This document shows, piece by piece, positions 18,486 to 28,900 of a stretch of DNA of 64,000 bases. Position numbers and translations under genes: made by a program. The notes below the pieces were generated by a model, which was given only the letters and a program-made list of their open reading frames with translations, made no database searches and had not been told where the DNA came from. Origin of the DNA: Flavobacterium plurextorum. Lineage in GTDB: Bacteria; Bacteroidota; Bacteroidia; Flavobacteriales; Flavobacteriaceae. The stretch spans positions 96,374 to 160,373 of the forward strand of contig NZ_MUHD01000002.1 in the NCBI RefSeq assembly GCF_002217395.1, in the 5' to 3' direction. How positions within the stretch are numbered: position 1 is the first letter of the stretch; each line of letters starts with the position of its first letter.

Positions 18486-19161
18486 TTACTTTATCTTTTG
18501 CTCCCATTATAAGTAACCATAAACAAGTTCCTATTTCTCCCAGACTTGCAGGAAGTCTTACATAAGACGACATTCCTAGTTCTGAATAGTTAGGGAATAG
18601 TGCATTTCCGAAAAAATTAATCAAATAGCCAACGCATCCAAGCATCAATAAAACACCTAAAAATCTAGGAATTATTGCAGATTTAAAAACTAAGTATCCA
18701 AAAGGAAATAACCAAAGTCCCCAAAAAATTTGAACAATTAAATTTCCGAAATCATATTGATTTAAATAAAACATAATCTCTTCTTTTTGCTGTTGACCTG
18801 AACTTATAATAGAGAGAACTGCAAATTTATTCAGCATATTAACAAAAGAAATCGGCACGCTTACAATGGCTAAAACGACCATATATAAGGCATACGTTTT
18901 ATTGAAAGATTTAAGCAATTTGTATAAAACCAACGGCAGAAACAAAAAGAAAGTATAACAAATCAGACCGCTCACAATTCCGAGTCGAAATAGAAATTCA
19001 GCATTAACGATATTTGTTAAAGTGGCTGGCGGATTATCCCAAACTATTAATTTTGAAGGAACGTATCCTAAACTAAAAATTCCAGTTATTACAACTACAA
19101 AATACAATAAGCCAGCAATTCTGCCAGTATTTCTAAACGTTATTTTTGATTCTTCAGTCAT
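18472..19161 (-). CDS. DUF4386 membrane protein
   Basis: 229 aa with six predicted helices. The start TGRIAGLLYFVVVITGIF and the region GLWLFPFGYLVFKS match the DUF4386 family, found in many bacteria without known role. Its 3' end overlaps the convergent propeller gene by 14 bp. It follows the 143-aa membrane protein gene by 16 bp and is probably co-transcribed with it. Confidence 0.8.
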   Translation of the reverse strand: MTEESKITFRNTGRIAGLLYFVVVITGIFSLGYVPSKLIVWDNPPATLTNIVNAEFLFRLGIVSGLICYTFFLFLPLVLYKLLKSFNKTYALYMVVLAIVSVPISFVNMLNKFAVLSIISSGQQQKEEIMFYLNQYDFGNLIVQIFWGLWLFPFGYLVFKSAIIPRFLGVLLMLGCVGYLINFFGNALFPNYSELGMSSYVRLPASLGEIGTCLWLLIMGAKDKVITAD

Positions 19162-19177
19162 CTTTTATGTTTTAAAA

Positions 19178-19609
19178 TTAAACTTGTCTTGGCCATTTAA
19201 CTGCATTATAAACAATTATCGAAGTGAGAATACTTTCTACTAATGCCAGAAAAACATAAAAACTCCACCAAGGCGCTATTGAAGTAAAAGCAATCAACAG
19301 CATTATTGCCGTATAAAAAATTCCAAAAACAATATTGAGCCATCTATTTATTCTTGGTTTTAAAACAATCGATGCAAAAATCATTAAAGCCGGAACAGTC
19401 ATTAAAACTGCCGCAAAAAATAATTTTAAAGGAGAATCAAGTAGTGTTTCTCCACTTATAAAATCCTCAACTTTTTTTGGAACATAAAGCGAAAAGTAAT
19501 CTCCATAGATATAACAAAACATCACAGAAGTCCACAATGCCGAAAGTTTGATTTTTGTATTTACTTTAAAATCTTCAAAATCGCTGACACTTTTCTCTTT
19601 ATCACTCAT
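19178..19609 (-). CDS. Four-helix membrane protein (DUF6326-like)
   Basis: 143 aa. A short acidic cytosolic head is followed by four helices; LSALWTSVMFCYIYGDYFSL and KPRINRWLNIVFGIFYT are strongly conserved among similar Bacteroidetes proteins that I associate with DUF6326. First gene of a two-gene unit with the DUF4386 gene. Role unknown; such pairs often sit with MarR or AraC regulators, none of which is here. Confidence 0.6.
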   Translation of the reverse strand: MSDKEKSVSDFEDFKVNTKIKLSALWTSVMFCYIYGDYFSLYVPKKVEDFISGETLLDSPLKLFFAAVLMTVPALMIFASIVLKPRINRWLNIVFGIFYTAIMLLIAFTSIAPWWSFYVFLALVESILTSIIVYNAVKWPRQV

Positions 19610-19764
19610 AATTAAGAATTTAAGTTTTAAGTATGACGAATATCATCACAAATTGTTACAATCTTTTTATAATTCATTTTAGCAGCACGCTTTTATTCTA
19701 TTTTACATTAAATCAGGAAAAACAGGTTTAAAATTGCTCGTTTTTTTTCTCTAATTCAAAAAGC

Positions 19765-19772
19765 TATCTTTG
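19765..19772 (+). promoter_or_regulatory. Predicted -7 box TATCTTTG for the ABC-F gene
   Basis: Matches TAnnTTTG, 57 bases before the ATG, which would give a leader of about 50 bases. Confidence 0.5.
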
Positions 19773-19829
19773 CGCCGTCTTATTAGAATTTTTAATTAAT
19801 AAAAACTGAGTTTTCAGTTAGAAATCTTC

Positions 19830-21692
19830 ATGAATTACTTATCTGTAGAAAATATATCGAAGTCATTTGGCGAAAGAGTCCTTTTTGACAATATCTCTTT
19901 TGGAATCAACAAAGACCAAAAAATTGCTTTTATTGCCAAAAATGGTTCTGGAAAAACAACTATCATGAGCATCATAAATGGTTTAGACGAACCAGATACG
20001 GGACAAGTTGTTTTGAGAAAAGGAATTAGAATGGCTTTTCTGTCGCAAGACAATAATCTTCAGGATGAACTTACGATTGAGGAAAGTATTTTCGCTTCAG
20101 ACAATGAAACGCTTAAAATAATCGAAGCTTATGAAAAAGCTTTAGAAAACCCAAATGACGAAGAAGCCTATCAAAAAGCTTTTGACGGAATGGATCAGCA
20201 TAATGCTTGGGATTTTGAAACACAATACAAACAAATTTTATTCAAGTTAAAACTCGAAGATTTTAAACTTAAAGTAAAAAACCTTTCTGGTGGACAAAAA
20301 AAACGTCTTTCATTGGCTATTATCTTAATTAATCGTCCAGATTTATTGATTTTAGATGAGCCAACCAACCATTTAGATCTTGAAATGATCGAATGGCTTG
20401 AAAGCTATTTTGCCAAAGAAAATATTACTTTGTTTATGGTAACGCACGACCGTTTCTTTTTGGAACGTGTCTGCAATGAAATAATCGAATTAGACAACGG
20501 TAAATTATATCAATATAAAGGAAATTACTCTTATTATTTAGAGAAAAAAGAAGAGCGAATTACGTCTGAAAATTCTAGTATTGACAAAGCAAAAAATCTT
20601 TTTGTAAAAGAATTAGAATGGATGCGCCGCCAGCCAAAAGCGAGAACAACTAAATCTAAATCGCGTCAGGACGACTTTTATGTAATTAAAGAAAAAGCGC
20701 AAAGCCGACGTAAAGAAAACAAAGTCGAGCTTGAAATTAATATGGAAAGAATGGGAAGCAAAATTATCGAGCTTCACAAACTTTCTAAAAAGTTCAAAGA
20801 CCGCGTTATTCTTGACAATTTTAGCTTTGATTTTCAGCGTGGCGAAAGAATTGGAATTATTGGTAAAAACGGAACAGGAAAATCTACCTTTTTAAATTTA
20901 CTAACTGGAACAATTCCGCCAGACAGCGGTAGAGTTGTAAAAGGCGATACTATTAAAATTGGTTATTATACACAGTCTGGAATTAATCCAAAACCTGGAC
21001 AACGTGTAATTGATATTATAAAGGAGTACGGAGAATATATTCCGCTTGCAAAAGGAAAAATCATTTCGGCTTCACAATTGTTAGAACGCTTTCTTTTTGA
21101 TGCTAAAAAACAATACGATTATGTCGAAAAATTAAGCGGTGGAGAATTAAAACGTTTGTATTTATGTACGGTTTTAATTCAAAATCCAAACTTTTTGATT
21201 CTCGATGAGCCAACAAACGATTTAGATATTGTAACGTTGAACGTTCTTGAAAGTTTCCTTCTAGATTATCCAGGATGCTTGCTGGTTGTTTCGCACGACC
21301 GTTATTTTATGGATAAAATTGTTGATCACTTATTTGTTTTTAGAGGAAATGGCGAAATCGAAAATTTCCCAGGAAACTATTCTGATTTCCGCGCTTATGA
21401 AGACAGTGCCGATGTTGCTCAAAAAGAAGAAAACAAAGCTGAAAAGAAAGACTGGAAACAAAACAATCCAACTGGAAATTTGAGCTTCAACGAGCAAAAA
21501 GAATATCAAAAAATCGAAAGAGAAATTAAAGATTTAGAAATCGAAAAAACTAAAATCGAGCAATTATTCTCTGACGGAAAAGTTGCTGACGCCGATATTG
21601 AGAAAAAAGCAAACGAATTGCAAAATATCATAAACAAAATAGATAAAAAAGAAGAGCGTTGGTTTGAGCTTTCTGCTAAACTTGAAAGTTAA
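19830..21692 (+). CDS. ABC-F family ATPase (Uup-like)
   Basis: 620 aa with two ABC modules in one chain and no membrane helices. First Walker A AKNGSGKTT (36-44), signature LSGGQKKRLSL, Walker B LLILDEPTNHLDL. Second Walker A GKNGTGKST near 348 and LSGGELKRLYL. The linker between modules is rich in Lys/Arg (MRRQPKARTTKSKS). A C-terminal coiled coil from about 545 marks the Uup branch. ABC-F proteins act on ribosomes; Uup also touches branched DNA. Antibiotic protection is not implied. Own promoter. Confidence 0.93.
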   Translation: MNYLSVENISKSFGERVLFDNISFGINKDQKIAFIAKNGSGKTTIMSIINGLDEPDTGQVVLRKGIRMAFLSQDNNLQDELTIEESIFASDNETLKIIEAYEKALENPNDEEAYQKAFDGMDQHNAWDFETQYKQILFKLKLEDFKLKVKNLSGGQKKRLSLAIILINRPDLLILDEPTNHLDLEMIEWLESYFAKENITLFMVTHDRFFLERVCNEIIELDNGKLYQYKGNYSYYLEKKEERITSENSSIDKAKNLFVKELEWMRRQPKARTTKSKSRQDDFYVIKEKAQSRRKENKVELEINMERMGSKIIELHKLSKKFKDRVILDNFSFDFQRGERIGIIGKNGTGKSTFLNLLTGTIPPDSGRVVKGDTIKIGYYTQSGINPKPGQRVIDIIKEYGEYIPLAKGKIISASQLLERFLFDAKKQYDYVEKLSGGELKRLYLCTVLIQNPNFLILDEPTNDLDIVTLNVLESFLLDYPGCLLVVSHDRYFMDKIVDHLFVFRGNGEIENFPGNYSDFRAYEDSADVAQKEENKAEKKDWKQNNPTGNLSFNEQKEYQKIEREIKDLEIEKTKIEQLFSDGKVADADIEKKANELQNIINKIDKKEERWFELSAKLES

Positions 21693-21796
21693 TATTTTAG
21701 TTATAAATTTCCGTTTTCAAAAAAAATGAATTTTCCGACCAAAATATAGAGTAAAAACAAATTTTATATATTTACGACTTTTAAAACAAATACCAC

Positions 21797-22267
21797 ATGA
21801 AAAAATTACTAATTGCTTTTTCGATTCTTACTTTTTTTATTTCTTGCACAAGTGATTCAGGATTAGAAAGAATTCCTGAAAAAATAGATTATAGTGTTGA
21901 AAACGAAAAAGAAATCACAGATTATCTAGTTAAAAACAATTTAACGGCGAAAAAAACAACGACTGGTTTACATTACATTATTACAGAAGAAGGAACGGGT
22001 AAACAACCTATTTCGCAATCATCTGTTACGGTAACATACAAAGGTTCTCTTACCAATGGAAAAGTTTTTGACCAAAATGCCACAGGCGCAACTTTCCCAT
22101 TAAACAAGTTAATTTTAGGATGGCAGCAAGGATTACCATTTTTTAAAGAAGGAGGAAGTGGTCGTTTGTTTGTTCCAGCACATTTAGGATATGGCAGTAC
22201 TGCTGTTTCTGGGATTCCTGGAGGTTCTGTTTTAATTTTTGAAATTAAACTTATTACAGTAAATTAA
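21797..22267 (+). CDS. FKBP-type peptidyl-prolyl isomerase lipoprotein
   Basis: 156 aa. Lipobox FISC with Cys17. The FKBP domain runs about 60-155: SVTVTYKGSLTNGKVFDQN, LGWQQGLPFFKEGG, LGYGSTAVSGIPGGSVLIF. Core residues for proline isomerisation (Y, F, D, W, Y, I) are largely in place. It is too short and differs from gliding protein GldI, so a general periplasmic or outer-membrane foldase is the better call. Followed 28 bp later by a methyltransferase gene on the same strand. Confidence 0.9.
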   Translation: MKKLLIAFSILTFFISCTSDSGLERIPEKIDYSVENEKEITDYLVKNNLTAKKTTTGLHYIITEEGTGKQPISQSSVTVTYKGSLTNGKVFDQNATGATFPLNKLILGWQQGLPFFKEGGSGRLFVPAHLGYGSTAVSGIPGGSVLIFEIKLITVN

Positions 22268-22295
22268 TTCGTCTAAAAAACGAAACATTATAAGA

Positions 22296-23099
22296 ATGCT
22301 TTCCCAAATACGATCTTATCTAAAATTTCTTTGGAATTCTAAAAACGAACATGGTGTTCACTCGCCTTTCGTTTTTAGTCTTCTAACAAAATGTTTCTAT
22401 GATAAGAAACCTAAACCAGAATATAAAATTCTAAAAAATTACAGAAAGTCACTTCTTGAAAACAAAAATTTCATTGAAGTAACTGATTTTGGTGCAGGTT
22501 CAAAAGTCTTTAAATCTAATAAAAGACAGATTTGTAAAATTGCATCAACGGCAGGAATTTCTCCAAAACGTGCCGAACTATTGTTTAGAGTAACTAATTA
22601 TTTCAAACCAAATAACATTCTTGAAATAGGAACTTCACTGGGCTTAGCAACTTCTGCCCTAGCTCTTGGATCCCAAAGTCTCGGAACAAAAGCAAAAGTT
22701 ACTACTATTGAAGGATGTGCACAAACTGGAAATATTGCAAAAAATCAATTAGAAAAATTTGAATGCAAAAACGTTGAAAACATAATTTCAGAATTTGAAT
22801 CTTTTTTAATTTCTGAAAATCTATCCCAAAACTTCGGAACTAAAATTTACGATCTAATTTACTTTGACGGTAATCATTCTAAAAAAGCAACTTTAGCTTA
22901 TTTTGAACTTTTACTGCCGACAATCGACAACGATTCGGTTTGGATTTTTGATGACATTCATTGGTCTCAAGAAATGGAAGAAGCTTGGGAAATCATAAAA
23001 AATCATCCAAAAGTAAAAGTTACTATCGATACCTTTCAATGGGGATTTGTATTTTTTAGATACGAACAGGAAAAAGAGCATTTTGTAATTAGAGCATAA
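22296..23099 (+). CDS. Class I SAM-dependent methyltransferase (O-methyltransferase-like)
   Basis: 267 aa. The first 90 residues (HGVHSPFVFSLLTKCFYD, YRKSLLENKN) are typical of Bacteroidetes O-methyltransferase-like proteins. Motif I is ILEIGTSLGLATSAL and the acidic loop IYFDGNHSK/ WIFDDIHWS follows. Substrate unknown. It probably shares an mRNA with the FKBP gene and ends at a bidirectional terminator. Confidence 0.83.
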   Translation: MLSQIRSYLKFLWNSKNEHGVHSPFVFSLLTKCFYDKKPKPEYKILKNYRKSLLENKNFIEVTDFGAGSKVFKSNKRQICKIASTAGISPKRAELLFRVTNYFKPNNILEIGTSLGLATSALALGSQSLGTKAKVTTIEGCAQTGNIAKNQLEKFECKNVENIISEFESFLISENLSQNFGTKIYDLIYFDGNHSKKATLAYFELLLPTIDNDSVWIFDDIHWSQEMEEAWEIIKNHPKVKVTIDTFQWGFVFFRYEQEKEHFVIRA

Positions 23100-23104
23100 A
23101 AAAA

Positions 23105-23132
23105 AAAGACGATCAAAAATGATCGTCTTTTT
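23105..23132. terminator. Bidirectional terminator (GACGATC stem)
   Basis: AAAGACGATC (23105-23114) and GATCGTCTTT (23121-23130) form a 10-bp stem with a six-base A-rich loop. It is flanked by A and T runs and lies between convergent genes. Confidence 0.9.
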
Positions 23133-23154
23133 CATTTCAATAAAAACTTAAACT

Positions 23155-23811
23155 TTATTTTTTAGCAGCAGCAGTTTCTTCAGACTTCGCTCCTATTCTG
23201 TTTACTGTATACATTGGTGCAAATTTAAGTTTCAAACCAGCGATTTTTCTGTTATCTTCAGCAGTAAGGCCTTCTTTTTCAACTGTATTTTTACGGCTGT
23301 CAAGTGCCTCATACATAAGTTTAACTTCATCCCAGTCTTCTCTTGAATACTTATCTTTATTATTCTCAACCGTATGAACAAATTGCTGGTAAACACTATG
23401 GATATTTTTAGCATTTACCCAATCAAAATTCATATCATCACCAATTTTGCCTTCGCCAAATAAGGCATTACGCAATTGTTGTTTTGGGCTCGGACTTGGG
23501 GTAAAAAGGACAGTCATCTTATTTCTAAACTCTTCATACTTTACTTTACTCGTATTTATTTTCTCCGTTGCCGCAGTATTATCTTTAATATCTGCCAAAG
23601 CCATTTGAGCTTCTTCGGCTCTTTTATCATATTCAGTTTCTACACCTTTCCAATTTTCTTTCAAATCATCAGCAGTTACATTTTTAACTGAATCGACGTA
23701 AGCCACATAAGAATCAATCGTTTTTTGAGCCTTTTCTTGTTTCTCATCTTTACACGACGTAAAAATCAACGCAATAAATGCAATTCCTGAAACTAATTGT
23801 ATATTTTTCAT
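23155..23811 (-). CDS. Helical lipoprotein (DUF6565-like)
   Basis: 218 aa. Lipobox FTSC with Cys20. The mature part is charged and helical (EKAQKTIDSYVAYVDSV, ENWKGVETEYDKRAEEAQ), without metal or catalytic motifs, and ends in an Ala/Lys tail. The pattern fits DUF6565 lipoproteins of Flavobacteriia. Probably in the envelope; role unknown. Monocistronic. Confidence 0.6.
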   Translation of the reverse strand: MKNIQLVSGIAFIALIFTSCKDEKQEKAQKTIDSYVAYVDSVKNVTADDLKENWKGVETEYDKRAEEAQMALADIKDNTAATEKINTSKVKYEEFRNKMTVLFTPSPSPKQQLRNALFGEGKIGDDMNFDWVNAKNIHSVYQQFVHTVENNKDKYSREDWDEVKLMYEALDSRKNTVEKEGLTAEDNRKIAGLKLKFAPMYTVNRIGAKSEETAAAKK

Positions 23812-24116
23812 AATTCTGATTATTTAAGATTACATAACAAATATAGTTATAACCTTAAGTGTTTTATTACATAATTATCACTTTTACAGCAATATAAACA
23901 ATATAATTCAATAAAACTTAAAAAACATGATAATTACACAATAATAATTCAAAATGATATAACAGCATTTTCAATTCTAATTTTATATTATGCAAACAAG
24001 CACAAAAACTTAAATCAATATAAAAAACTACAATTTGTAACATAATTCAATTTAAAACTACTTATCGTTTATTGAAAAGTGTTTTGTACTTTTAAATCCA
24101 AAAATTGTAAAACGAA
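23812..24116. other. 305-bp AT-rich gap between divergent genes
   Basis: No reading frame, hairpin or repeat family was seen. It must hold both promoters. TACTTTTA at 24087-24094 is a weak -7 candidate for the ABC ATPase gene. Confidence 0.4.
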
Positions 24117-24803
24117 ATGGCAAATCCATTAATTAAAATAACCGACATAAAACGAAATTTTGTTCTAGGTAATGAAATTGTATATGTTTTAAAAGGAATT
24201 AATTTAGAAATCAACAAAGGAGAATATGTTGCATTAATGGGGCCTTCGGGATCTGGAAAATCAACTTTAATGAATTTATTAGGTTGTTTAGATACGCCAA
24301 CTTCTGGGCGATACATTTTAAACGGAAAAGATGTCAGCCAGATGAAAGATGATGAATTGGCAGGAATTAGAAACAAAGAAATTGGTTTTGTTTTTCAAAC
24401 CTTTAATCTTTTACCAAGAACAACGGCGTTAGACAATGTTGCATTACCAATGATTTATGCCGGACATTCAAAATCAGAACGAAATGCAAGAGCAGTCGAA
24501 GTATTAACGCAGGTTAATCTGGCAGATAGAATGGATCACCAGCCAAATCAGCTTTCTGGAGGTCAGCGTCAGCGTGTTGCTATTGCTCGAGCTTTGGTTA
24601 ACAAACCTTCTATTATTTTGGCCGATGAGCCAACAGGAAACTTAGACAGTAAAACTTCGGTAGAAATTATGAAGCTTTTTGGCGATATTCATGCACAAGG
24701 AAATACAGTAATTCTGGTAACTCACGAAGAAGATATTGCAGCTTATGCACATCGAGTTATTCGTTTAAGAGACGGATTAATTGAAAGTGATACGACGAAA
24801 TAA
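24117..24803 (+). CDS. ABC transporter ATP-binding protein, LolD/MacB type
   Basis: 228 aa. Walker A is GPSGSGKST, signature [15 protein letters not shown], Walker [12 protein letters not shown], with the H-loop in [13 protein letters not shown]. The sequence style ([28 protein letters not shown]) is of the MacB/LolD/FtsE branch, whose partners are mechanotransmission permeases. No permease gene is adjacent in the window, so the pairing is unknown. Substrate could be a lipoprotein, peptide or signal. Confidence 0.9.
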   Translation: MANPLIKITDIKRNFVLGNEIVYVLKGINLEINKGEYVALMGPSGSGKSTLMNLLGCLDTPTSGRYILNGKDVSQMKDDELAGIRNKEIGFVFQTFNLLPRTTALDNVALPMIYAGHSKSERNARAVEVLTQVNLADRMDHQPNQLSGGQRQRVAIARALVNKPSIILADEPTGNLDSKTSVEIMKLFGDIHAQGNTVILVTHEEDIAAYAHRVIRLRDGLIESDTTK

Positions 24804-24864
24804 TTTTATAATTCAAATAGTTTAACCGTTTGTTTGGTTAATTGTTTAACTGCAAAAGGAAAAA

Positions 24865-24893
24865 CTCAGCATCTTAGAATCTCAGCATCTTTA
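24865..24893 (-). repeat. 8-bp-period array (NNNCTAAG family)
   Basis: CTCAG, CTTAG, CTCAG and CTTTA start at 24865, 24873, 24881 and 24889, exactly 8 apart, and read as CTGAG/CTAAG on the minus strand. It ends 7 bases before the start of the adenosyltransferase gene. Confidence 0.6.
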
Positions 24894-24899
24894 AAAAAA

Positions 24900-25469
24900 A
24901 TGAAAGTATATACAAAAACAGGCGACAAAGGAACTACGGCTCTTTTTGGAGGCACGCGAGTTCCTAAAGATCATATCAGGATTGACAGTTACGGAACTGT
25001 TGATGAATTAAATTCTTACATTGGATTAATTCGCGATCAAGAAATGGATTCTCATTATAAAACTATTCTAATAGAAATTCAAGATCGATTATTTACTGTT
25101 GGAGCAATATTAGCAACTCCACAAGAAAAAGAGGTTTTAAAAAACGGCGAGCTTCGTTTGAAAAACTTAGGCATTATTGATTCTGATATTGAATTACTTG
25201 AAAACGAAATTGACAAAATGGAGGAAAGTTTACCGCCAATGACTCATTTTGTTTTACCGGGCGGTCATCCCACCGTGTCACATTGTCATATAGCACGCTG
25301 CATTTGCCGCCGAGCAGAACGTTTGGCAGTGCATTTAAGCCATAATGAACACGTTCCTGAAGTAGCAATCAAGTACTTAAACCGACTTTCTGACTACCTT
25401 TTTGTCTTGGCACGAAAGTTGTCCTCAGACTTAAAAGCGGAGGAAGTGAAATGGATACCTCGCAAGTAA
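24900..25469 (+). CDS. PduO-type cob(I)alamin adenosyltransferase
   Basis: 189 aa from the ATG at 24900; the upstream in-frame start at 24834 would translate the octad repeat, so it was rejected. It begins MKVYTKTGDKGTTALFGG, then RIDSYGTVDELNSYIG, and has the ATP-site helix ICRRAERLAVHL, all PduO hallmarks. It converts corrinoid cobalamin to adenosylcobalamin, the cofactor of methylmalonyl-CoA mutase. That fits meaB at 43506 in the same genome. No cobalamin riboswitch is visible in the short leader. Confidence 0.93.
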   Translation: MKVYTKTGDKGTTALFGGTRVPKDHIRIDSYGTVDELNSYIGLIRDQEMDSHYKTILIEIQDRLFTVGAILATPQEKEVLKNGELRLKNLGIIDSDIELLENEIDKMEESLPPMTHFVLPGGHPTVSHCHIARCICRRAERLAVHLSHNEHVPEVAIKYLNRLSDYLFVLARKLSSDLKAEEVKWIPRK

Positions 25470-25471
25470 AA

Positions 25472-25549
25472 TTTTAGATTTTAGAGCTCCCTTTTTAGAT
25501 TTTTTTCAATGTATCAATCTAAAATCAACAATCTAAAATCTGCAATTTA
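25472..25549. repeat. 7-bp-period arrays (AATCTAA family)
   Basis: Left: TTTTAGA twice (25472-25485). Right: CAATCTA, AAATCAA, CAATCTA, AAATCTG, CAATTTA (25515-25549), five units with period 7. The arms are in opposite orientation, so a hairpin is possible after the adenosyltransferase gene. Confidence 0.55.
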
Positions 25550-25590
25550 GAAGACGTTCTTAAATTTTATTAAAATAAATCAAAATTTAC

Positions 25591-25620
25591 TTGTCTTTTT
25601 CAGTAAAAAATTTATTTTTG
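25591..25620 (+). promoter_or_regulatory. Full Bacteroidetes promoter for the DUF2795 gene
   Basis: TTG at 25591-25593 and TATTTTTG at 25613-25620 with 19 bases between, matching TTG-N17-23-TAnnTTTG. The ATG is 21 bases downstream. Confidence 0.65.
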
Positions 25621-25641
25621 CACAAACTAAACAGATAACAG

Positions 25642-25863
25642 ATGTATTGGACATTAGAATTAGCATCTTATTTAAGTGATGCGCCATGGCCTGCTAACAA
25701 AGACGAACTTATTGACTACGCTATTAGAGCTGGTGCTCCATTAGAAGTAGTTGAAAACCTTCAATCAATCGAAGACGAAGGCGAGATATATGAATCAATG
25801 GAAGAAATTTGGCCTGATTATCCAACAGACGAAGATTATCTTTGGAATGAGGATGAATATTAA
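25642..25863 (+). CDS. DUF2795 small acidic protein
   Basis: 73 aa. MYWTLELASYLSDAPWPANK, then RAGAPLEVVENLQSI and a very acidic tail (YPTDEDYLWNEDEY). The LASYLSDAPWPA core matches DUF2795. The strong promoter, short length and strong terminator suggest high expression. Function unknown; the same gene is often next to secA in related genomes, as here (88 bp upstream). Confidence 0.85.
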   Translation: MYWTLELASYLSDAPWPANKDELIDYAIRAGAPLEVVENLQSIEDEGEIYESMEEIWPDYPTDEDYLWNEDEY

Positions 25864-25869
25864 AAAATA

Positions 25870-25912
25870 AACCAAAGGAAAAAGTCTCATCACCGAGGCT
25901 TTTTTTTTGGTT
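25870..25912 (+). terminator. Terminator of the DUF2795 gene
   Basis: AACCAAA (25870) pairs with TTTGGTT (25906), with an inner AGTCTC/GAGGCT stem and a T9 run. It separates the small gene from secA. Confidence 0.8.
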
Positions 25913-25950
25913 CAAATACACAACATATAATAAAGAAATACTAATAAATT

Positions 25951-28900
25951 ATGAGTTTCATAAACAGCATCATCAAGGTCTTTGTAGGTGATAAATCTCA
26001 AAAAGATGTCAAAGCTTTACAACCTTATTTAAACAAAATTAAAACATTCGAAACCAGCTTAATGGCTTTATCTCACGATGACCTAAGAGCTAGAACTGTA
26101 TATTTTAAAGATAGAATTAAAGAAGCCAGAGCAGATAAAGATGCTAAAATTGCTTCGCTTAAAGCTGAAGTTGAAAACATCGAAGACATCGACAAAAGAG
26201 AAGATCTTTATGATGCAATAGACAGTCTTGAAAAAGAAGCTTATGAAATTTCTGAAAAAACTTTATTAGAAATTCTTCCAGAAGCATTTTCTGTAGTTAA
26301 GGAAACAGCACGTCGTTTTAAAGACAACTCATTTATTGAAGTTACTGCTACTCCAAAAGACAGAGAATTTTCGGCTTCAAAAACTTATGTTACTATTGAA
26401 GGTGACAAAGCTACTTGGGCTAACAAATGGAATGCTGCAGGTAAAGAAATTACTTGGGACATGATTCATTATGATGTTCAGTTAATTGGAGGAATGGTTC
26501 TGCACGAAGGTAAAGTTGCCGAAATGCAAACTGGTGAAGGTAAAACTTTGGTAGCTACACTTCCTTTATACTTAAACGCTTTGACAGGAAACGGAGTTCA
26601 CTTAGTAACAGTGAATGACTACTTAGCAAAACGTGACAGCACATGGAAAGCGCCTTTATTCGAATTTCACGGCTTAACTGTTGATTGTATCGATAATCAC
26701 CAGCCAAGTACTGAGCAAAGAAAAAAAGCATACGATGCCGATATCACTTACGGAACTAATAATGAATTTGGTTTTGACTACTTAAGAGATAACATGGCGC
26801 ATTCGCCTAGCGACTTAGTTCAAAGAAAACACAATTATGCTATTGTCGACGAGGTCGATTCTGTATTAATTGATGATGCAAGAACACCGCTTATTATTTC
26901 AGGACCAGTTCCTCAGGGAGATCGTCATGAATTTAACGAGTTGAAACCAAAAATCGAAAATCTAGTTGCACAACAACGTCAATTAGCAAATGGTTTCTTG
27001 GCAGAAGCTAAAAAATTAATCAAAGAAGGAAATACTAAAGAAGGCGGATTCTTATTATTAAGAGCTTACAGAAGTTTACCTAAAAATAAAGCATTAATTA
27101 AATTTTTGAGTGAAGAAGGAATCAAACAATTACTTCAAAAAACTGAAAACCAATATATGCAAGATAACAATCGCGAAATGCATAAAGTGGATGAAGCTTT
27201 ATACTTTGTGATTGAAGAAAAAAATAATCAGGTAGAATTGACAGATAACGGTATTAAATATCTTTCTGGAGATACTGATGCAGATTTCTTCGTTTTACCA
27301 GACATTGGTACAGAAATCGCTGCTATCGAAAAACAAAAATTAGATAAAGACGCTGAAGCTGAAGCTAAAGAAAGATTATTTCAAGATTTTGGAGTAAAAA
27401 GCGAGCGTATCCATACTCTTACACAACTTTTAAAAGCATATGCTTTATTCGAAAAAGATGTAGAATATGTGATCATGGACAACAAAATTATGATTGTCGA
27501 TGAGCAAACAGGTCGTATTATGGATGGTCGTCGTTATTCTGATGGATTACACCAAGCGATTGAAGCTAAAGAAAATGTAAAAATTGAAGCTGCAACTCAA
27601 ACTTTTGCAACCGTTACATTACAGAATTATTTCAGAATGTACAGCAAATTGGGTGGTATGACAGGTACAGCGGTAACAGAAGCTGGAGAGTTATGGCAGA
27701 TTTACAAATTGGATGTTGTTGAAATTCCAACCAACCGTCCAATTGCTAGAATTGACAAAGAAGATTATATCTACAAAACAACAAGAGAGAAATTCAACGC
27801 TGTTATCGAAGACGTTACTGAATTATCAAACGCTGGAAGACCAGTTTTGATTGGAACAACTTCTGTAGAGATCTCTGAATTATTAAGCCGAATGTTGAAA
27901 ATGAGAGGCGTTACACACAACGTTTTGAATGCTAAAATGCACAAGCAAGAAGCACAAATCGTTGAAGAAGCTGGTAAAGCCGGCGTTGTAACCATTGCGA
28001 CAAACATGGCTGGTCGTGGTACCGATATTAAATTATCTCCAGAAGTAAAAGCTGCAGGAGGTTTAGCAATCGTTGGTACAGAGCGTCATGATTCTCGTCG
28101 TGTAGACAGACAGTTACGTGGTCGTGCTGGTCGTCAAGGAGATCCAGGAAGTTCTCAATTTTATGTTTCTCTAGAAGATAACTTAATGCGTTTATTTGGT
28201 TCTGAAAGAGTCGCTAAAGTTATGGACAGAATGGGACTTCAAGAAGGTGAAGTTATTCAACATTCGATGATGACTAAATCTATTGAGCGCGCTCAGAAAA
28301 AAGTAGAAGAAAACAACTTTGGTGTTCGTAAACGTTTATTAGAATATGATGACGTAATGAACTCACAACGTGAAGTAGTTTACAAACGTCGTCGTCACGC
28401 ATTGTTTGGTGAGCGTTTAAAACTGGATATTGCAAATATGCTTTACGATACGTGCGAACTAATTGTAAGCAATAATAAAGTAACAAACGATTTCAAAAAT
28501 TTCGATTTTGATTTAATCCGTTACTTCGGAATTACTTCTCCAATCTCAGAAGCTGATTTTACAAAATTATCAGATATTGAAATTACAGGAAAAGTATACA
28601 AAGAAGCACTTGCTTTCTATACTGAAAAAACAGAAAGAAGCGCAAGAGAAGCTTTCCCAATTATTAAAGGAGTTTACGAAGAACCAAACAACCATTTTGA
28701 AAGAATCGTAGTTCCATTTACTGACGGAATCAAAACGCTTAATGTTGTTACAGACTTAAAGAAAGCATACGATAGCCAAGGAGCTCAGTTAATTGCTGAT
28801 TTCGAGAAAAACATCACACTTTCGATTGTTGATGAAGCTTGGAAAAAACACTTACGTAAAATGGACGAATTGAAACAATCTGTTCAATTGGCCGTTCACG

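Noticed and set aside
24804..24899. Cobalamin riboswitch before the adenosyltransferase gene
   Set aside because: The leader is only about 96 bases, lacks the B12 box and is taken up by an octad array.
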